DNA of 64,000 nucleotides from Chrysomallon squamiferum (GCA_012295275.1 CM022674.1:10492292-10556291); one strand, 5' to 3'. Counted from the first letter of the stretch, positions 22,651 to 37,430 are shown. Translations and numbers: made by a program. Notes: generated by a model from the letters alone, not told the origin.

Positions 22651-23412
22651 GTACAACTGTCTGTCTGTGCACACTATATATTTGTACATATATATTATTT
22701 CATTACGTTATTGTCTCTTTCTCTTTCTGTATGTATATACTCAATGTACTTGTAACTATAGCTATGTATATACAAATGCATTGGTGTATTATTATTTGTA
22801 TGACGCATACGTAATACAGTTTCTCTCTTTCTCTCTCTACATATTTATCACAAAGGTGTATGTTAAAATACTAATTTATTCTGATTATTTTGTTATTTCT
22901 AAGTGTTCAGTTACTTGTATTTGACAATAAACTAAATATGTTCAGTAAACACACTCCACTGCTCATCTACATAACGACAGCTGCGCGTACGCGTGGCTGG
23001 GTACTGAGATACCGCAGATATCTTACAATGACGTCACGACATAGAAAGTAGTCATAACACGAAAAAGTGAAATATTTATATGTAATTACTGTAGGCTTTT
23101 AACATATAGTGTTGTCGTCGTCGTCGTTGTTGTTGTTTGTATTATTATTTGTATTATTATTATTATTATTAGTAGTAGTAGTAGTAGTAGTATTATTATT
23201 GATGTTGTTGTTGTTGTTGTCTACTTTTAGCTCGATGATATTACCGATGACGATGGTGATGATGATAATGATAACAATAAACTAATATAATATTCACCAT
23301 CAACATACACATAATATGTATAACCATTCATTTAGAAAGAGATGCAAAGATATCCATCCATCCATACATACATGCATGGAAACATGCATACATACTGGGA
23401 TACGTGAACAAT

Positions 23413-23443
<31 letters not shown>

Positions 23444-23462
23444 CGTTGTTGTTTTCTCGACA
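22651..23462. other. Spacer with simple repeats
   Basis: Contains GTC/GTT and TTA/TAG repeats at 23110-23222, gatgat repeats at 23223-23275, CATC repeats at 23350-23395 and a poly-T of about 28 at 23415-23443. No gene supported. Confidence 0.6.
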
Positions 23463-23655
23463 GCGGAACGGTAACATCATGCGCCTTCCGAGTACGGGCG
23501 AATGGGTGTCATACGTTCAAGTTTCCTCAGCGGCATCTGACGGAGTTTGTGAGGTCGTGACCGGACTTTGTTTCCTGAGCCAGTGCGTAACCGAATATTA
23601 TCTATGTGCAGAGTCTAATCAAATGTACATAAGACGGAAAATATTCAAATCATAA
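23463..23655 (+). CDS. Putative terminal exon, unidentified product
   Basis: Preceded by a long T tract and TTTTCTCGACAG, which would be an excellent acceptor. The frame reads RNGNIMRLPSTGEWVSYVQV, several Cys residues (VCEVVTGLCFLSQCV) and ends in TAA. GC content and codon mix are higher than in the flanks, so it looks coding. I do not recognise the family and no partner exon was found. Confidence 0.3.
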
Positions 23656-23809
23656 AATACATACTTGCATATATACAGTCACAAACATAAATAATGTGTA
23701 AATACATGGACATATTTATAAATATAATTTATTTTCTAATTTAACACAGATGTTAACATTTCAAAGCTGCAATTATTGAAGACAAAATTTAAATAGAATA
23801 ATAACAACT

Positions 23810-24480
23810 ACTTACAATGTACGGAAGATGGTTGCTGCAAGCACAGATGGTGAACACACACATTAACAATCGACAACGATCTTAAGAAAACGTTAGTTCG
23901 TTGTATTTCGAATGTGCTGTCTGATTCACTCCGTTGTTTGTCACCGACGACGTCGACGGCAACAGCTTGGTATCCAGGGTGCATATGAAACAGATACACA
24001 GAGCGAAAAACGTGAGAATAACAAAAAAAAAAATGCAAACCGGTCACCAATACGGAAGGAATCTGCAATGGTCCACGCTTGCAAGGCTGTCGTTGATGGC
24101 TTCTATACATGGTAAGATCCCCTCTAGAATTGCCAGAAACCAAATCCCTGACAATACGAACTTGACAACTTAGGTGGTCTAAATTGACTCTTAACAAGAT
24201 CCAGACAAAACTTTATTGGCAAAGCACTAGATCCAACTTTGAAAAACTGTTTTTGTAGAAACAGAAACTGTTTCTTTTGAATTTTAAAATACAGTATAAA
24301 CAATTACCTGTTTCACTTAAAAGCGACCATGCTTTGTGGATGCGAGGAAAAGCTATCGATCGTTGTTTCTCAGGGGCTCGCTGCGCATGCCTAGTAGCTA
24401 TCAAAATATGTTACCCTGACGTTGATCGCAAGAATTGTATTGGTCGTTTGCTTCGTTTATATTCATCGAAATCTTAATTT
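23810..24480. other. GC-richer unidentified segment with short open frames on both strands
   Basis: Composition rises above the surroundings and both strands stay open for 60-130 codons (for example plus 24277-24477, SDHALWMRGKAIDRCFSGAR). No domain is recognisable; a decayed transposon is as likely as an exon. Confidence 0.25.
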
Positions 24481-25525
<1,045 letters not shown>

Positions 25526-26085
25526 TCAGTGGAGCAAGTGCTGGCAGAATAAGTTATGATCAGTCTCCTGTAGGGCTTTCTTATCTTTGGGATAAACAAA
25601 CAAATTAGTGAGTTTCTCACTTAATTCATTATTAAATATGACATCTATAATATTAAACTCGTTATTATTTAACTGATAGTTTAGTTCATGCACTGTATTA
25701 ATATAAATATTATTACAGAAATCATCTTGTTTTACTATTGTCCCACTTTTTGGTTTCTCAAAAATTTGTAAATCAATATATTTTTCAATAACAATTTTTA
25801 CGTTCTGTGTAGATTTTACAGTAATCCACAAAACTAGAGTTTTTACAGGTATATTTACCTAAATGTCTCTATTCTCCAACATGCCTGTTTAAAATATGTA
25901 AACTAGTAAATTTAAACAAATTGCAAAGTGTATTGCCAAACTTATCTTCTTTTTCTTGGTGTCCATACTTTTTCTTTTAAGAGAAATATTATGTAGTTCT
26001 AAAGTGTAGGAGCCATCAAATTGTTCAATACTTCCATTTTCTGTGTTATGAATTACACAGTGATCGTCAGAAACGTGGTATTAAA
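25526..26085 (-). CDS. Unidentified minus-strand coding fragments
   Basis: A minus-strand frame at 25831-25526 (NLFVYPKDKKALQETDHNLF near the end) and another upstream frame at about 26077-25912 containing DDHCVIHNTENGSIEQFDGS, then YTLELHNISLKRK, have protein-like composition. The second could be a beta-sandwich strand pair. The two frames are separated by AT-rich sequence with a possible intron. I do not recognise the family; both could be parts of one decayed gene. Confidence 0.3.
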
Positions 26086-26114
26086 ACCAACCGGTTAATC
26101 AAATGATTTCATAG

Positions 26115-26594
26115 TTAGCTGTCATAATTAGAAGTTAATTCAGACATTATAACTTTTACATATATTGCAAGATTACTTTTTATAAAAAGAGCAGTACTGC
26201 ACCTATTTGAGATAGATATCCTATTTTGTGTATACAGCATCTGAAATTCTGGTACTTCTGTTTGGTCACAATCATGTTGTTGCCAGCCAGGGCCTATGAG
26301 GGTGGGGTCCAGCCGATACTTTGGTCTGGGGCCCAAGAGCTAAGCTAGGCCTCAAGGCAACCATGCATATGCTTGTTTCATTATGTTATTTCTGATTCTC
26401 ATCATTGAGAAAACAATCATTGCCTGTCTCGGGGCCCAAAAGGGGTCTTTGTATAGCGTTTCAAAATTTCTCTTGGAGACCCTGCTGTCAACCATCTCTA
26501 TAATTTCAAACTCTGGCAGATGAAAGAATGGGTAAGCTAAGGTAATGTCATTTGAAAGTATAAAACAACAAAATAGTTTAACATATAATTTCAA
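26115..26594 (-). other. Unidentified, possibly transposon-derived segment
   Basis: Minus-strand frames contain two related short phrases, LPEFEIIEMVDSRVSKRN and EVPEFQMLY, and repeated ggggccca motifs, with stops between them. Such GC-rich islets in AT-rich DNA are often decayed mobile elements. No family assigned. Confidence 0.2.
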
Positions 26595-26873
26595 TAATTA
26601 TATTTGTCCATTAAATTCTGGCAATTTTATTTTTCTTTTTTTTATTTTCTTAACGTTTTTGTTCTGCTTTATATCATCCAACAATAAGAAAGACTTTTAC
26701 GTTCAATTGTTTTGGAATTTCTTTAAATTTATGTATAGAGAGATTTCAACATACCAGAAAAACCCAACTTTTAAATTAAATCTGATATAGGAATTCTAGG
26801 ATTATTATTGTTATTATTATTGTTATTGATGTTGTTATTATAGATATTAATCTTATTGTTATTACTATTATTA

Positions 26874-26947
<74 letters not shown>

Positions 26948-28088
26948 GATTACGGAAGAAAAAGCATGTTTGTGAGCCACCTCTGTTACCCGTTCTGACC
27001 ACCATTGATGTTTTCTCAGTTAAAATGTGGAGTAGTAAAAAAGTAAAAACCTGGTTACTGAAAAACAATACTACAAAGTAATCTTCTTAGAAGCAGGAAC
27101 TGGATATTAGGTTTTCAAATTTATTTTTTTGATGATAACAACAAAGTACATGAATATGCTTAATGTAACTTCGAGATATTGTTTCAATTTGTTAACAGAA
27201 ACCACACTTTGCTAACAATAAATATTTTAAGCTGGTATTATACTGTTGTAAAAATATAGTTTAAGCACGTTTTGTGTGGAACCAAATGATTATTTAATTA
27301 AAAAAATGAAATCACTAACCTTTGTTAATAATAAATTATGATATCAGAAATATAATTATGTTCTTTACGAATATTATCGCCTTTATTGTGATGTCGTGCA
27401 CTGACTGTGCAAAGAAAAAAACGCTTTCTAGACTAAAGATATGGCCACCTTTTAATGATTTATTCAGTCTGTTATTTTTTATTTAGATATTTAAAAAAAA
27501 CCTGTAAGTATGTTAGAAGATTGATTAAACAGACAGTGTAGTAATTTTACATTTCTATCTTTAATTCTGAATAAAAGTTGATGCAGAGGTTTGTTCTAAG
27601 AACCTGCTAGATGAAGTATGTGGATTAATTGTTATAGTACTGTTGAAATGTTAATTTTGTTGTGTGTTTGCGTGTGTGTGCATGTATGCGTGTGTGTGCG
27701 TTTCTTGTGGGCATACGCATGTGTGTGTTTTCTTTCTTTCAATATTTTGATCATATTTCATTATTTTTTTCTGGGGTTTTTATACATTTTATTTTAGTGA
27801 AAGTCTTCACACTTTGTCAGGAAAGGAAGTGATCTTTTTGAAATAAGTAAAACGGCAGCTAAACACACTGAACCTTTTTTCAATAATTTAATATTAGTAC
27901 AGTGAAAAGACATTTTTAGCTTCATCCTTGCAGAATGGTTCATGGTTGATTGTAGTAAGGAAATTTAACAAAATATACAGTGTCTCAGGAAAAAGAAAGA
28001 ATGTTTTTTTTTCTACTTGTTTTTCTTATTCTCTGACTACCTGTTTTAGTAATTTTATTTTGAAATTGAAATATTATCTTTATTTCAG
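26595..28088. repeat. AT-rich spacer with a (TTA)n array at 26800-26947
   Basis: About 140 bp of TTA/TTG triplets, then AT-rich sequence with a GT-rich stretch at 27658-27730. No exon recognised until 28089. Confidence 0.8.
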
Positions 28089-28196
28089 ACAGCTGAGTTT
28101 TACTTCCAGACTTTGAAAACAGAACTAAAACTGAAGTCGATAAACAGCATCATGGAACTCACTAATCTTCTCAAAACTATTCAACAGCCAAGATGA
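28089..28196 (+). CDS. Putative terminal exon ending in a short helical tail
   Basis: After a TTTATTTCAG acceptor, 35 codons read TAEFYFQTLKTELKLKSINS and then MELTNLLKTIQQPR with a TGA at 28194-28196. The heptad-like spacing of Leu/Ile suggests an amphipathic helix. Composition is clearly non-repetitive. No upstream partner exon was found and the family is unknown. Confidence 0.4.
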   Translation, partial: TAEFYFQTLKTELKLKSINSIMELTNLLKTIQQPR

Positions 28197-28299
28197 TTTT
28201 TCTGTCTCTCTTTTTGTATAAAGTATCTCTCTCTAACCTTATTTGAATTTATTTTCTGTCTTACTCTTGGCTTACTGTTTCTTTGTGGCTAGCAAGGTT

Positions 28300-28308
28300 T
28301 TTCCTGGG

Positions 28309-28350
<42 letters not shown>

Positions 28351-28560
28351 GCTGCTGTTGTTGTTGTTGTTATTTCATATAATTACTGTTATTAATGTTA
28401 TTACTATTATTGTTACTGTTATCATTTTTATTACTATTGTTATTATGGTTGATGTTTTGTTATTTTATTTTATTTTGGTTTATTACTGTATAGTCTCTAT
28501 GATAAAATACATTTAAAAAATCAAAAAACAAAAAAACAAAAAACAAAAAACATACAGAAA
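28300..28560. repeat. (TTA)n/(TTG)n array and A-rich CAAAAAA repeats
   Basis: TTA triplets at 28308-28349 followed by TTG and mixed TTA, then aaaaaacaaaaaa repeats at about 28513-28550. Confidence 0.85.
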
Positions 28561-28921
28561 TGTAATGCATGTTACCATGAAATGTCAGGCTTTAATCTGA
28601 TTCATGTGATGATAAATCTTTAAATTCTGCAACGAACTTTTTTTTCTTTTTTCTTTCTTTTTTCTTTTTTTTTTCGTGAAGAAAATTAAGTATTTTTTTA
28701 ACAGTTTCTTCTCTGTATAAAAATAAGTTTGGATATTTAGGAATACACTTATTAGTTAAAATAGCTTTTACTATAGCACAAACATATACCCCACAGTTAC
28801 TTCTATCAATCTGTCTGGCATTTCAGAGTAATTAACAAAAGTCCGTCTGGTTGATCTCTGTCACCATTCACTAAAATCTTCCGACCAAACCAACCACAAT
28901 CTACTATATGAATATGTTGAT

Positions 28922-30335
28922 TTCTCAGGTGTTTTTTTTTAGAACAGACATGAATACATTGATGTGGCTGCCATTCAGGCAGCTATCATGTAGAAGAATG
29001 TGGTTTATGACAGTTAAACAGTCAATGTGAGTGCTAACAACATATACCAATGTTTGCATCGCTATTGGTTTGTAATCATTGAAGTGTTCTCTTTGTATCT
29101 CACTCAATTGTTTCATACTAAAACGAAATATCTTTAATGATACACTGTTTATTATACTCTTGTCGTCAAATGATAACAATGATCTGCATGTGTGTAAATC
29201 TGTTACATTTATGTCATTTACAGGTTTCATTTCACAATTCTTAATTTCCAAACTATGAACTTCACAAAAACAAGAATCCATTTTCCAGTCTTTTCTGCCA
29301 CATATGAATTAAGCCTGTATGATGGTCCATCAAGTTCTGGCAGTCTTCACGTCATGTAATGTTATTTGGTTCGTTTCTTTGTTGTCTAACACTTCTACAG
29401 TCTGATACTACTAAGACTTCGGTCAAACCAGGTTCTGTTCACTGTTGTTACTTGCCTTCATGATATGTTTAGTGATTAAACTTAAACCCAGGTACTGTTC
29501 ACTGTTGTTACTTGCCTTCATGATATGTTTGCTGACTTCACTCAAACCCAGGTACTGTTCACTGTTGTTACTTGCCTTCATGATATGTTTGCTGATTTCA
29601 CTTAAACCCAGGTACTGTTCACTGTTGTTACTGGCCTTCATGATATGTTTAGAGACTTCCTGATTAGAAAATGCATTGACCTGAACAATGAAAAAATGTC
29701 AGAACATACATAATTTTCATTACATCCCTTGCCTGAATAATACTTTAAATGTAGTGTTTTATAGTTCTCAGCTATTGTAAGTGTAGCAAAAATACTCGTC
29801 TTAAATATATGGTTTAAATTCAAATATAAACGTTCACATGACCTGTAACATTGAAATTCTTTCACGTTTTTGTATTTTGTGCCAAATATATAATTTGATG
29901 TCATTTTCTGTTTCCTAGTTCAAAATATCCTGGAACTAGAAAAAAATGTTCTTACAGAGTTGAATGTCACGTTTTATACCTTTGAAACCACTGCTGAGGC
30001 ACCAAACATTAATAATAATGGCAGTTGTAAATAATGGCAGTTGTTTGTCTACTCTATGACAGAATAACATGTAACATGTATGTACGATTAAAGTTGTCAG
30101 TTGAAAAAGACAGATAATTATCATTACATGAAACAAACTGACCACAATGTTCAATAAGTGTGGTATTGTGACCTTGGTGACAGGAATCTCTTTGGTTTCA
30201 AACAAATTCTTCAGCTGATATATACTTTGTGCTTGTTCTATATTTTTACTCTGATCATTATTTTTCATGAACAAATTGTGAGGAACTTGAACATAATTTG
30301 AATTTGTTCTCATGTATTCACTCATCAAATAAAAA
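28922..30335 (-). pseudogene. Unidentified multi-fragment minus-strand gene with a 20-residue repeat
   Basis: Protein-like minus-strand frames: 30328-29936 (QSIYQLKNLFETKEIPVTK), 29904-29663 (TSNYIFGTKYKNVKEFQCYR), a candidate exon from 29659 behind CTAATCAG holding four copies of KASNNSEQYLGLSEVSKHIM, and 29295-28925 (CEVHSLEIKNCEMKPVND). The repeat exon and the 29281 frame are in the same reading frame but separated by several stops. The family is unknown; exon borders are uncertain, and the locus may be decayed. Confidence 0.4.
29423..29659 (-). repeat. 60-bp coding minisatellite, four units of 20 residues
   Basis: Near-identical units catgatatgtttgctgactt + cactcaaacccaggtactgt + tcactgttgttacttgcctt (plus strand) repeat four times. 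All units keep the minus-strand frame open, and 60 is divisible by three. Confidence 0.9.
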
Positions 30336-30589
30336 TCTGTGAATTGTGAAAATAAGAGTTGAAGGGAAAGAAACTAAAAGTTCATTAATAAACATTTATT
30401 ATGTGACCATATACAGATCTTTTCTACTGTCTTTGATTTAAGAAAATTATCAAATAACTGTTGTCCTGAAAAGTACCTTGTTTCTTAAAATGATCAGGTT
30501 TCTGTTTTGATTTGGCCCACATTTCTGATATTGTTATATTTATTTTTTTACCAATTTGCTTCTTTATCTTCCTTTAATATTCTTTCACT

Positions 30590-31660
30590 TTCATACAATC
30601 TACCGCTGCCAATTGTTGCACCCCAACAGTTTGGTTTTCCATTTTTCTGCAACATCATCCAGTCTTTGTTGGCTTCTGCCTTGCAGTCCAATATATTTCA
30701 GAATTCTAAACGTCCAAAACTTTACCTTGAACACTGTCAACACTTCGGTGGACGACCGCGATATTTTCTGTGCATGCGACCCGTAATTAACACAGTCGTA
30801 ACGTAACCAAATTAGAACCCCGTAACAGCCGTAACACTGCTCCCCCAAATTACCACTAACTATACATACAAACCTCCCTGTATCAGGTAGATAGCTACCC
30901 GCTTTGGCTCGGCAGTGACGGTATTCAGGGAACAAGGGCAGATATGAATTTATATTTAGCCAATTTTAAATCACTAGAAACAACAACACAATTTTGGATT
31001 GAAAGAATGTATGTATTATATGATTTAATAATAGTTATTTACCCAGAAGTTTACAATGCTTACACAGCCGATTACAGTTTCGTGCCATAAAATTACTTTC
31101 ACCACATAAATGGACATACGGGGGATATCAAATATGTTTATCCCTCAAGGAAAAATACCAAACCCTAAGATGTATTTGAATATGCAAGTATATGAAAATA
31201 ACCTACTACTTAGCAGCATGATCAGATGTCCCACTATTCTACCCGCTGTTTAAGAGATAATAATTACAATTTACTTTGACTGGTCTGATTACATATTATC
31301 AGCCATTCTCCAACTAATGGTTATATTACTTCAAGCTATATGTAGTTAAATGATATTTGTTAGAAAACCACATCGAACTGCCTTTCAGTTGCTGAAACAG
31401 AGCCTTAAAAACGTATAGTTATCTAAGTCAGCTTGATCTATGTAACTGTCCATCTGAGGGTTAGCCACACGTCTGTTCTGTACGGTGTAAAAACTGATTG
31501 CCCCGAACAAAACACGATCTCTGCTTTTATTACCTAGGAAAGACCACATAGCGGCTCTTTTAAGATAGATGTCCCAGATGGAGTCGCGACTGGTTGGAAC
31601 TTTTGCAGACACAGGTGCCAAGGTTCCCCAAGACAACACCTAGAAAAATCTAACATCTAT
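30590..31660. mobile_element. Possible decayed LTR-type or other mobile element segment
   Basis: Two islands with raised GC (30600-30935 and 31380-31640) stand in AT-rich DNA. The first has a tandem gtaaca/gccgtaaca pattern around 30805-30833, the kind of inverted TGTTACGG terminus seen in LTRs. No gag, pol or integrase motif is visible and no second LTR was found, so this is only a suggestion from composition. Confidence 0.2.
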
Positions 31661-34137
31661 TACATATTAAACAGGAGACTGCTTTCTCCGTCACACTTAG
31701 CTTATATAAATCTTAAGGTTACATATTAAAGAGCAGACTGCTGCCTCCCTTACAAACACTATGTCACTAGTGGATGTCAGAGGAGTCACAAGAACTCGTA
31801 CAATGCATTATTCCATTGTAGTGTTTTTTTTCTTGAATACAGGAACTATAGCTCATCTAATAAAGAAGAAAAAAGTCATTACATTTTATAAAACATATTT
31901 ATTATGTTAATTATTAACAACATTACAATGCATTCCGTATTAATAATTACCATTATAATGAAATGATACAAAAACCTAAAACAAATTAGTGAAACATTAA
32001 ACTCTAAATTAATATATTTCAACCCCATTCAAATTTAGTATTTAATCATTTAGCTAAGTTATATCGGTCACACACACATTAATTATAATTATTATATTTC
32101 TCATTTAGTATTCAAAATAATAGAATCAAGGTTTACTTGTATGGATACTCTCACTTTTGTTACACATCCATTACACAAAGAAAGGTCATGGTCGAATTAA
32201 CTGGTAATCAGATGTCCTGTATCTGGTATACAATAATGGATTCATCTTACCAGCTGTTCCGGAATCAGCTTAGGAAATAATTAAGCAATTAATCCCTATT
32301 ACGATTTACCAGAAGTCAAAAAAAAAATAATAATAAAACCAGGAAAGTTTAAACAAAACAGTTTAATTACTGGTAATACTGGAACGTTAGTTAATTTCCC
32401 GTTCCGCTACTCCCAATAAAAACAACAGCCAAATAAAACCGCACTATCACGTGACATGCACAACCAATCTGACCAAGTATTTTGTTAATCTGATTTCCTG
32501 TTCCTGAAAGTCAAAACAAAAGCAATGAAATGAAATGAAAGTCGTCTCTCCTATCTCTCTGTGAAAATATATAATATTTATTAGTATTAAAGGGATTTTG
32601 TCCACTTTATCAGTGTAAATTATTTCTAAAGATACGTGAGTATGCAGAATGAAATGAGAAAAGGTAAAAACAGAAAACAAAATAAGAATAAAAATATAAG
32701 TGGAGAAAGTGAACAGAAAATAAAGGTAAGCAGTAGCCAAGCTGGTCAAGAAGACATCATACTGAGGATGTCAAATACACAAGCAGTGAGCTTAAATGTT
32801 CATCTGCACCATTTTATCAGTCAACAACAATGTTAATAAATGTACCCCTGGTTTTATGATCTATGATGATCTATATATATAATCTTTGTATTTCTATAAA
32901 AGTAAAAATGATAACCTTTTCAAGGAACCTAATTTGCAAAACCCAAAACAAGATTTCCTAACAACTATATTATTTTTGCATGTTATTATTCTTCTTGGAA
33001 CAACTTTGCAAAAGGTATTTTAGATGATTCTGGTTTAACATATCACAACTTTGATAATGTCAAATGATTACGTGAAACAATATCCAAAATATTACATGAT
33101 CAACATCAACAATTATGAAAAAATCATATTATAACGTCTTCAAAGGATATTAATTACAACATTTTTAAGAATGAACTGAAATTAGAAAACTATCTTACTT
33201 TGCTGTCTCAAAAAAAAAAATACTAATATCTTATGTAAATTTGGAACCGTGAATGCTAAACTTCCTATTGAAACCGGATGATGGTCTCATATTCTAATTA
33301 AAACCAGAAAATGTCATATTTGTAATCTTAACAAAATTGGAGATGACTATCACTATATAAAAATTAGGATCTTTATTTTTGTGTACTAGAAGATATTTTC
33401 CTAAGCTTTTTTCTTTCTTTCTTTCTACTATTATTATTACTGTAAATAAAGTTTTTATTTTTTTTATTAATAAAATTAAAAGTACTGTAACGATTACACT
33501 AATATTATTGGAATTGACTTAATTACACTTCAGCTGTAACTACTAGGTATGTAACAAATGGTATGTGTAACAAGTGATAGACAAACACCATTTGTTCATT
33601 TTCATCCATTAATTAAAGAAACAGTTAATTGATAAAAAATGTAAGTTGTAGATTGAACTAAAGTTAGTTGATACACAAAATAAAGATAGTAAAAACATTC
33701 TATCATGCAAATTAAATAAGTAAAAAAGAATCAGTGTAATTAAAACCATATACAAGTATTTGCTATTCAGATTGTATCAGCATATTCTAATGATTAAATA
33801 CATTGAAGTAAAAATAAATAAATATATTCCCAATTAATAGTAATGATAATAATATAAATAAACAAATAAATATATATTTAAAAAAAGTGTATGAAGATAA
33901 AATAAATGTATGAAAAATATTAATTGAATACAATAGCCAAGTATTATAAACAATATATATATCCAAAAAAATTTGTATCAGTGTCTTAAAAACAATACAT
34001 GAACTGACACATTTCTTGTTTCATACAGTTTATGTAACAGTGGCATAACCAGCAAAGGTTAGCACATTAGACAATACTTTCTGTTTTCCATCACTGAAAA
34101 ACAAACAAGTAAATTAAAAGTAAATCATTATAAAGCT

Positions 34138-34185
<48 letters not shown>

Positions 34186-36306
34186 GTAATAATGGCAACA
34201 AACACAATACAAATAAATCATTATTAATAGAAAATAATTTCTCTAAGCAAACAATCACCAAGACAGGCAAAATAAATACAAGATATTTATACAAAACAAT
34301 CACTCAGTGTAAGTCCAATACATTCCTCAAAAGTGTTTTTAATAAAAATAACTAATCACCAAATAAATAAATACAAGATATTTATACAAGACAATTACTC
34401 AGTGTAACTCCAACACATTCCTCAAAATTGTTTTTAATAAAAATAACTAATCACCAAACAAAAAATAATAATAATAAATAAATTAATAAAAAAAAAAAAA
34501 AATATCTTGTTCGATACAACTTATTGACAAATAAAATAAAGATAGTATTAACATTTTATCTCATATTAAATCAGTTTAAATCCAAACTTACAGTTCAGTG
34601 TCAAAGAGATAAATGTAAACATTAGCCAAAAATGTTTCTAATTTAAAATCACATTTATTTTATTAATTATTCACTATTTCTAAATTATTAAATAAATATT
34701 ACTACTTAAAACTTACATTTACTTTATTATCCACTATTTTGTAATTATTAAAGCTATATGTAAAAACTATCAGATGAATGAAGATTTACATTTGCTTTAT
34801 AAATTTTGTTAGTATTTTCTAATGATAATTTAGTGAAATGCAAACATTATATGAACGTGTCTTCTAATTGACAGAGAAATATGCTCATATTTTCTTTTGT
34901 ATGACAATAACAGTAAAAAATAGACTATATTACATTATATATCTAAAATTATAAACATAATAAAACTTTAGTACCACAGAACAATTTATTAAAAAAATAA
35001 TCTATCTCTAACATACATGTGTATGTGTGTTTGTGTATTTTACATATATATATATATATATATGTATTTAAAATTATATTTTATTTTACCGTATAAATTT
35101 ATATATTAAAAGCATGAATAGAAACATTTTGTAAAACAAAAATGTATATAAACTCCAAATGAAAATCCAAATTTACTTAGTACAAACATATTCAAATTTG
35201 ATTTAGTATTGCAGAACTATTGTGTAAAGAAGAAAATAAAAAACAAAAACACTTTTACACTACATTACTATAGTACTTTTCTTAATATAAATATAGTAAA
35301 ATATTTAGTAATGCAAAACAATTTTGTCAAATAAAAAATATACATTAAATATTCTGCACTCTATTTTAAAACACAACTTTAATTATAACATCCTATTTAG
35401 CAGATATTTTCACAAATAAACAGTCTAATAGCAACACAAGTAATAATCAAATCATCATGAATAATATAACAAATCTGATTTAAAAACTGCCAGACTTTTC
35501 ACTTTCTGAATAACCTGATAAAAATTAACATCAGTATAACTGTTATTTTATTATTGCTGGGCAACCAAACATTTCTTAACATCTTTTTATATGAAATTGT
35601 GCAATAAACACCTCAAACTCTTTCACTGAAATTAAAAATGAAGTGAAATTTTCATAAAGCAACAGGTATTATATTTGTTATGTTCAAACACAATAGAGAA
35701 TAAAAAATGTTGAAAGATTCATCAGCTATAAAATATGGTAACAATATTTGTATAGAAACTCAAACTGTACAATATATGAATACAATATTTGAACAGAAAC
35801 AGCAGAGTGCACAGTACAGTAATGGACTATCTGAATAGAAACAATTTACAGTATCTAGATATACACCAGACTACACAGCAATATAGTTACACAAATTTAC
35901 ACTGTATTTAATTCTTCATCACAATCAATTAGTTCACAGATCTTATGTTGAAAATGTGATCTGGCTCATGTATCAATAATTAAACTTTTGAACTGAAAGA
36001 TTGAAACTGTACACAGTATTTAACACAATTAAATACACTGACACGATATTACACCAAAAATGTAGCAGCTCAAACTGAAACTACAATAGAAATCACTGTA
36101 TTTCAGGATGAAGTATAACATTAAGATCAACTTTGTACCATAGAAATTACAAACAAAATTCAGGTTATTGTGTTTATTATGAACATCAGTTTCATACAAA
36201 AATAGTATTTCTGAACAACTTCAAAATGTTCTCACGAGCTGATCTTCCACTTAAAGTGATAGTCTGTGTACATAATGTACTAAATTGAAAAGTTCAGAGT
36301 TTTATA
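31661..36306. other. AT-rich intergenic region, including the 3' flank of the ankyrin gene
   Basis: No convincing gene. A weak candidate first exon on the plus strand at 32642-32725 (MQNEMRKGKNRKQNKNKN, followed by AAAG-GTAAGC) is noted. The region holds an (AAT)n at 34138-34182, a tandem duplication at about 34270-34460, and very AT-rich low-complexity sequence from 33,400 to 36,300. No polyadenylation signal for the ankyrin gene was pinned down. Confidence 0.5.
34268..34456. repeat. Tandem duplication of about 94 bp, two copies
   Basis: Both copies contain aatacaagatatttataca, then cactcagtgtaa/tactcagtgtaa, acattcctcaaaa and gtttttaataaaaataacta. They differ at about six positions. Confidence 0.85.
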
Positions 36307-37430
36307 TCAAAATGTATTTATGTTACTATATTTAGCACCATGCTCCAGTAAATAGGAAACAATTTCCCTTCTGTAACTCTTAGCTTTGTCAAGAGGAGTT
36401 TCACCTAGACCATTTTTAACATTTACATCAACACCTTTTTTCAATCAGTGCTGTCACAATTTCTAGATTTCCATGTTCAACTGCTAAGTGCAAAACAGAA
36501 TTCTTATCATTGTCTGTTAAATTAGTGTCAGCTCCATGATTTAGTAAAGCCAAAGCTACTTTTTTCTTATCAGAGGAAATAGCTGGGTCTTCAAAAAAAT
36601 CAAATTTGTTGGGTGTGTATTTCAGAAATGTAATAAGAGGAGTTTCACTTTGCATGTCCTTACAATTTACATCAGCACCTTTTTCTATCAGTGCTGTCAC
36701 AATTTCTACATTTCCACCTTTAGCTGCTAAGTGTAAAAGAGAATTGTTATCACTGTCTGTTAAATGAGGATCACCTCCTTGGTTTAGTAAATATAAAGCT
36801 ATGTCTGGTCTGTGACAGATCAAGGATACATGAAGAGGAGTTTTCTGTTCAGTGTTAATTGCATTTATTATTTTTTTTCTTACTTCTTTCACAACATCTA
36901 TATCAATTTCAGAAGCTATGTGCAATGCTGAATTCTCGTGGTCATCTTTTATATTGATATCAGCACCATTTTCCAGTAACAACAAAGCTATTTCCTTTCT
37001 GTGTGTCACTGCGTTTACAGCTTCATGAAGTGGAGTTTTTCCCTTACTGTTTACTGCATTGACATCAGCATTTCTCTTTATTAGTGATTTTATCATATCT
37101 AAGTCACCACGCAGAACTGAGATGTGGAGGGGTGTGTCTGAAGGCAACAATTTGAAACTAATTTTGACACTTAACTGTTTGAGTTCAATTTCTTCTTCAA
37201 ACAACTGAATCAATTTCTGATTAACAGCTATATTCACATTAGGATCAGCTCCTTTATCAAGAAGACTCTGAACAACACCTGCACTGTTACACATCACTGC
37301 TGCTTTCAGTACTTTACTTTTCTTCCAGTTGTCATCTCTATCATTACACCTCTGCTCAATGAGAAAATTCACTGTATCACTGGCTCCCCATACTGCTGCT
37401 GCTAAAAGTACTTTATCTCTGTTCTCATCG
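36307..37430 (-). CDS. Ankyrin repeat array of the STAND-ankyrin gene
   Basis: Minus-strand units include VLLAAAVWGASDTVNFLI, LLDKGADPN, TPLHISVLRGDLDMIKSLI, TPLHEAVN, SALHIASEID, TPLHVSLICHRPDIALYLL, SLLHLAAKGGNVEIVTALI, ETPLITFLKYT, SVLHLAVEHGNLEIVTALI and ETPLDKAKSYRREIVSYLL. That is about ten units, two of them degenerate. The last repeat follows a +1 in a run of six A/T at 36436-36441; with one base fewer the frame continues as GVDVNVKNGLGETPL to a TGA at 36307-36309. Ankyrins here probably bind the ligand or partner. Confidence 0.9.

Noticed and set aside
29423-29663. CRISPR-like array
   Set aside because: Units are contiguous tandem copies with no unique spacers, and the genome is eukaryotic.
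30600-30935. A 111-codon minus-strand frame with several Cys and Tyr
   Set aside because: Repetitive gtaaca sequence and no recognisable motif; more like a mobile element end than a gene.
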